Below, piece after piece: positions 61,322 through 64,000 of a stretch of DNA of 64,000 bases. The translations under genes and the position numbers were made by a program. The stretch comes from Affinundibacterium seohonense (GTDB lineage Bacteria; Pseudomonadota; Gammaproteobacteria; Burkholderiales; Burkholderiaceae_D), in assembly GCF_014284305.1 (NCBI RefSeq), contig NZ_JACOFW010000002.1, positions 124,001-188,000 on the forward strand, written 5' to 3'. How positions within the stretch are numbered: position 1 is the first letter of the stretch; the number at the start of each line of letters is the position of its first letter. The notes beneath the pieces are model-generated. The model made no database searches, was not told the origin of the DNA, and was given only the letters and a program-made list of their open reading frames with translations.

Positions 61322-62431
61322 ATGAATAATAAATCCGTTTATTGGAAGCGCCTGCGGTCATTCTTTTTAGTATTTGATGCGCCGCTTTCCATTTTGTTGT
61401 TCTTGATTGCCTCGACCGGTATTGTCACCATGTACTCGGCCGGACTAGATTTTCCAGGACGTTTAGAACATCACATGCGCAATATTGTGATCGCATTTTT
61501 TGTGATGTGGTTTGTCGCCAATATCCCACCCCAAACCTTGATGCGTTTCGCCGTGCCTTTATATACGGTGGGTATCGCCTTATTGATTGCCGTCGCCATG
61601 TTCGGCTTGGTCAAAAAAGGAGCGCGACGTTGGCTCAATGTTGGCACGGTGGTGCAGCCCTCCGAGATTTTGAAGATTGCTTTGCCCCTGATGTTGGCTT
61701 GGTATTTTCAAAAGCGCGAAGGCTCTTTGCGGTGGCGTGATTTTGGTATTGCGACTGTGATTCTCGCGATCCCCGCGGCATTGATCGCTAAACAGCCAGA
61801 TTTAGGGACGACGATTTTGGTGTTTGTTGCTGGTTTTTCGGTGATCTTTTTTGCCGGATTGTCGTGGCGATTATTGGGCGGATTAACGGTTTTAGGTTTA
61901 GCGAGTTTGCCATTGGTCTGGCAATTCTTACTGCATGACTATCAGCGCCATCGGGTCGAGATTATGTTTGATCCAACAGTCGATGCGCTAGGAAAAGGCT
62001 TTCATATTATTCAATCGATGATTGCAGTCGGTTCCGGCGGGCTCAGTGGTAAGGGGTGGCAAAAAGGGACGCAGTCTCATCTTGAATTTATTCCAGAGCA
62101 TACGACCGATTTCATCTCCGCTGTGTATCTGGAAGAGTTTGGATTTTTAGGCGCGGCTTTTCTCGTGACGCTTTATTTTCTATTTGTGGTTCGCGGCCTG
62201 ATGATTGCAGCGAATGCACCGACCTTATTTTCGCGTTTGATGGCAGGCGCTATCACCATGATTTTTTTCACTTATGCTTTTGTGAACATGGGAATGGTTG
62301 TTGGTATCTTGCCTGTGGTTGGCGTGCCTCTGCCATTTATGAGTTTTGGTGGTACTGCCATGGTCACGTTGGGGATGGGCGCTGGCATTCTGATGAGCGT
62401 ACAACATCATCGCAAGTTGATGAAATCTTAG
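61322..62431 (+). CDS. rodA: Peptidoglycan glycosyltransferase RodA
   Basis: A SEDS-family membrane glycosyltransferase, 369 residues with about ten membrane segments. Family hallmarks include MYSAGLDFPGRLEHH, KKGARRWLNVG, PSEILKIALPL, KQPDLGTTILVF, and GLSGKGWQKGTQSHLEFIPEHTTDF in the long periplasmic loop. The C-terminus has LPVVGVPLPFMSFGGTAM. It starts one base after the mrdA stop, so the two partner enzymes are cotranscribed. Confidence 0.98.
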   Translation: MNNKSVYWKRLRSFFLVFDAPLSILLFLIASTGIVTMYSAGLDFPGRLEHHMRNIVIAFFVMWFVANIPPQTLMRFAVPLYTVGIALLIAVAMFGLVKKGARRWLNVGTVVQPSEILKIALPLMLAWYFQKREGSLRWRDFGIATVILAIPAALIAKQPDLGTTILVFVAGFSVIFFAGLSWRLLGGLTVLGLASLPLVWQFLLHDYQRHRVEIMFDPTVDALGKGFHIIQSMIAVGSGGLSGKGWQKGTQSHLEFIPEHTTDFISAVYLEEFGFLGAAFLVTLYFLFVVRGLMIAANAPTLFSRLMAGAITMIFFTYAFVNMGMVVGILPVVGVPLPFMSFGGTAMVTLGMGAGILMSVQHHRKLMKS

Positions 62432-62440
62432 AGGTCATCC

Positions 62441-63577
62441 ATGCAAAAAATCCAACCTAGCTTAGGCCATCTTAGTCTGCTTAGTTTGATCTTGGTCGTC
62501 GCCTGTTCTAATCCACCCAAAGTGATTCCAGCGGCGAAAGAAGCGCCTGTCACAAGCAGCGTGGCGACCGCTACGACTGCTGCCAAAACCACCGCCAATA
62601 AACCACCTCATCCAATATTGCCAAAAGCGAATTCGGGCAAAGGTGGTTACTACCTCGATGATGGTCCGGGCGACGACATCCCGGAGGGTTTGGAATCGAC
62701 GGTTGATCCTATTCCCACGGTAGAGCCCTATTCAAGAACGGGCAATAAACCCTATAAAGTGTTCGGCAAAGAATACACACCGATCAATGACAGCACCACA
62801 CCATTTAAGCAAAGAGGCGTTGCGAGTTGGTATGGCAAAAAATTTCATGGCAAACGTACTTCTTCGGGTGAGCCGTACGACATGTATAAGATCACGGCAG
62901 CCCATCCTACCTTGCCGATTCCTTCGTATGCACGGGTCACCAACCTTAGCAATGGCAAGCAAATTATCGTTCGCATTAATGACCGCGGACCATTTCATTC
63001 CAGTCGCATCATGGATTTGTCGTACACTGCCGCCCTAAAACTCGCGTATTTGGGTAAGGGAAGTAGTGAGGTCGAATTGGAACGATTGCTGCCTGAGGAT
63101 ATCGCAAAGATGGCGGAAAATAGCCAGAATCAACTGGCGGTCAATACCGCTGTTGCGCCGAGTTCGACGGCGACAACGGGAAAAAATGAGAAAGATGGCA
63201 TTAGCTTAGAAACCATGATTGCTGCGCAAGAGCGCATAATTAAAACCGAGTTATCGGCTAAGGATAACAAGCCCATTGTGAGTGCCGAGGCCAATACAGC
63301 AACGTCAGCAACGTCAGCAACTAAGGGCAGTTTTTATTTGCAATTTGCCGCTTTTGCGATTCGAGCCAATGCTGAAGCCAGCCTGGCACATCTGCAACAG
63401 TTGCTAAAAAGCCGACAAAATCGCGGTGACATTGCGGCTGATATTAGCCTAGAAATTGTTCAACAAGGAAATCTGTATCGCTTACAAAGCGGGCCATACT
63501 TACAGCGTGATAAAGCGCTAGCCGCGGCGCAGGAATTCGCCGTTGGTAGCGCTAAACCGATCGTGATTCAGCGTTAA
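62441..63577 (+). CDS. rlpA: RlpA-type septal/cell-wall lytic transglycosylase lipoprotein
   Basis: A 378-residue lipoprotein with the lipobox VVAC (Cys22) and a Pro/Ala-rich linker. The double-psi beta-barrel domain (about residues 125-215) has RGVASWYGKKFHGKRTSSGE, the His of AAHPTLP and the Asp of INDRGPF, which correspond to catalytic residues of P. aeruginosa RlpA. A C-terminal SPOR domain (about 300-378) begins GSFYLQFAAFA and binds denuded glycan strands. It cleaves such strands at division or elongation sites. It ends the rod-shape operon. A small palindrome (AGCGTTA/TAACGCT) spans its stop codon just before the converging rsmI. Confidence 0.95.
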   Translation: MQKIQPSLGHLSLLSLILVVACSNPPKVIPAAKEAPVTSSVATATTAAKTTANKPPHPILPKANSGKGGYYLDDGPGDDIPEGLESTVDPIPTVEPYSRTGNKPYKVFGKEYTPINDSTTPFKQRGVASWYGKKFHGKRTSSGEPYDMYKITAAHPTLPIPSYARVTNLSNGKQIIVRINDRGPFHSSRIMDLSYTAALKLAYLGKGSSEVELERLLPEDIAKMAENSQNQLAVNTAVAPSSTATTGKNEKDGISLETMIAAQERIIKTELSAKDNKPIVSAEANTATSATSATKGSFYLQFAAFAIRANAEASLAHLQQLLKSRQNRGDIAADISLEIVQQGNLYRLQSGPYLQRDKALAAAQEFAVGSAKPIVIQR

Positions 63578-63583
63578 TAACGC

Positions 63584-64000
63584 TTACTCTTCTTCTTGTT
63601 TCATAGCGAGTGCGATTTGATATAGAGCGTTTTTCTTTTGTCCAGTAATTTGTGCCGCTAAAGCCGCAGCCTGTTTGACCGATAATTCGGAAAGCAAAAT
63701 TGTCAGCACGCGTTTCGCTTCGAGCTCATCATCACTGCTATTGCTGCTGGCACCTTCAATGATAAGCACGTATTCGCCTTTTTCGCGATGACTATCTTGT
63801 GCCAGCCAAGTGGCAGCTTCTGATAATGTACAGCGATGAATCTCCTCAAATAATTTTGTTAATTCACGTGCAAAGATGATGCGACGATCTCCACCAAACG
63901 CGTTTAATAAAGCTTGTGTGGATTCTATAATTCGGTGCGGTGCTTCATAAAAAATCAGACTGGCGGGAACTTGCAGCAGGCCTTGTAAAACACTGTCGCG
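63584..64000 (-). CDS. rsmI: 16S rRNA (cytidine-1402 2'-O) methyltransferase, 3' part only
   Basis: The frame is open to the right edge of the window, giving the last 138 residues; the start lies beyond. Diagnostic RsmI segments are IFYEAPHRIIEST and FARELTKLFEEIHR, followed by KGEYVLIIEGAS and the helical C-terminal domain ending KNALYQIALAMKQEEE. The enzyme methylates the 2'-OH of C1402 in the ribosomal decoding centre together with RsmH. It converges on rlpA with six bases between the stop codons. The neighbour order rlpA/rsmI is otherwise uninformative here. Confidence 0.95.
   Translation of the reverse strand, partial: RDSVLQGLLQVPASLIFYEAPHRIIESTQALLNAFGGDRRIIFARELTKLFEEIHRCTLSEAATWLAQDSHREKGEYVLIIEGASSNSSDDELEAKRVLTILLSELSVKQAAALAAQITGQKKNALYQIALAMKQEEE

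Overview
The window looks like a chromosomal segment of a betaproteobacterium of the order Burkholderiales, most likely Oxalobacteraceae (an Undibacterium-like genome is my best guess). The grounds are the gatC / mreBCD-mrdA-rodA-rlpA-rsmI gene order, the moderate base composition, and the DUF4214/type I secretion surface proteins common in that group. No tRNA, rRNA, CRISPR array, transposase or phage gene was recognised.

Bases 1-20547 are a surface-polysaccharide locus. It holds a truncated membrane protein, a small polysaccharide-cluster protein, two very large proteins with three glycosyltransferase units each, an isolated pyrE, gmd-rmd (GDP-6-deoxyhexose synthesis), two single-domain GT4 glycosyltransferases, an opposed manC-wzm-wzt operon (GDP-mannose synthesis and an ABC O-polysaccharide exporter whose ATPase has a carbohydrate-binding tail), and a coiled-coil methyltransferase that could cap chains. 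The set resembles the P. aeruginosa A-band (D-rhamnan) system.

Bases 20591-26545 form a signalling block: a Crp-family regulator, then on the other strand a periplasmic FecR-domain protein, a CHASE2 class III nucleotide cyclase and a TPR protein with an outer-membrane-barrel-like C-terminus. Bases 26871-34715 encode one 2614-residue, cysteine-free, acidic DUF4214/RTX protein, probably an S-layer or main surface protein exported by type I secretion. A TonB-dependent receptor, an APS kinase plus sulfotransferase pair, a secreted Asp-box beta-propeller and a lipoprotein follow. Next come a glycosyltransferase, a methyltransferase with a regulatory domain, and a complete type I secretion operon (47724-52278).

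Bases 52339-63577 are housekeeping: gatCAB on the minus strand, then the rod-shape operon mreB-mreC-mreD-mrdA-rodA-rlpA, and the 3' part of rsmI at the right edge.

The most interesting pattern is regulatory. Near-perfect CRP-type palindromes (GTGA-N6-TCAC) sit upstream of gmd-rmd, of the giant surface protein and of the type I secretion operon, the last two at spacings expected for class II activation. The same window encodes a Crp-family protein with a CRP-like recognition helix (RETVxR) and a cyclase. This suggests a local cAMP-controlled circuit coordinating a surface protein, its exporter and the polysaccharide that may anchor it. The cyclase lacks the usual transition-state Asn (Val596 instead), so whether it makes cAMP is open.
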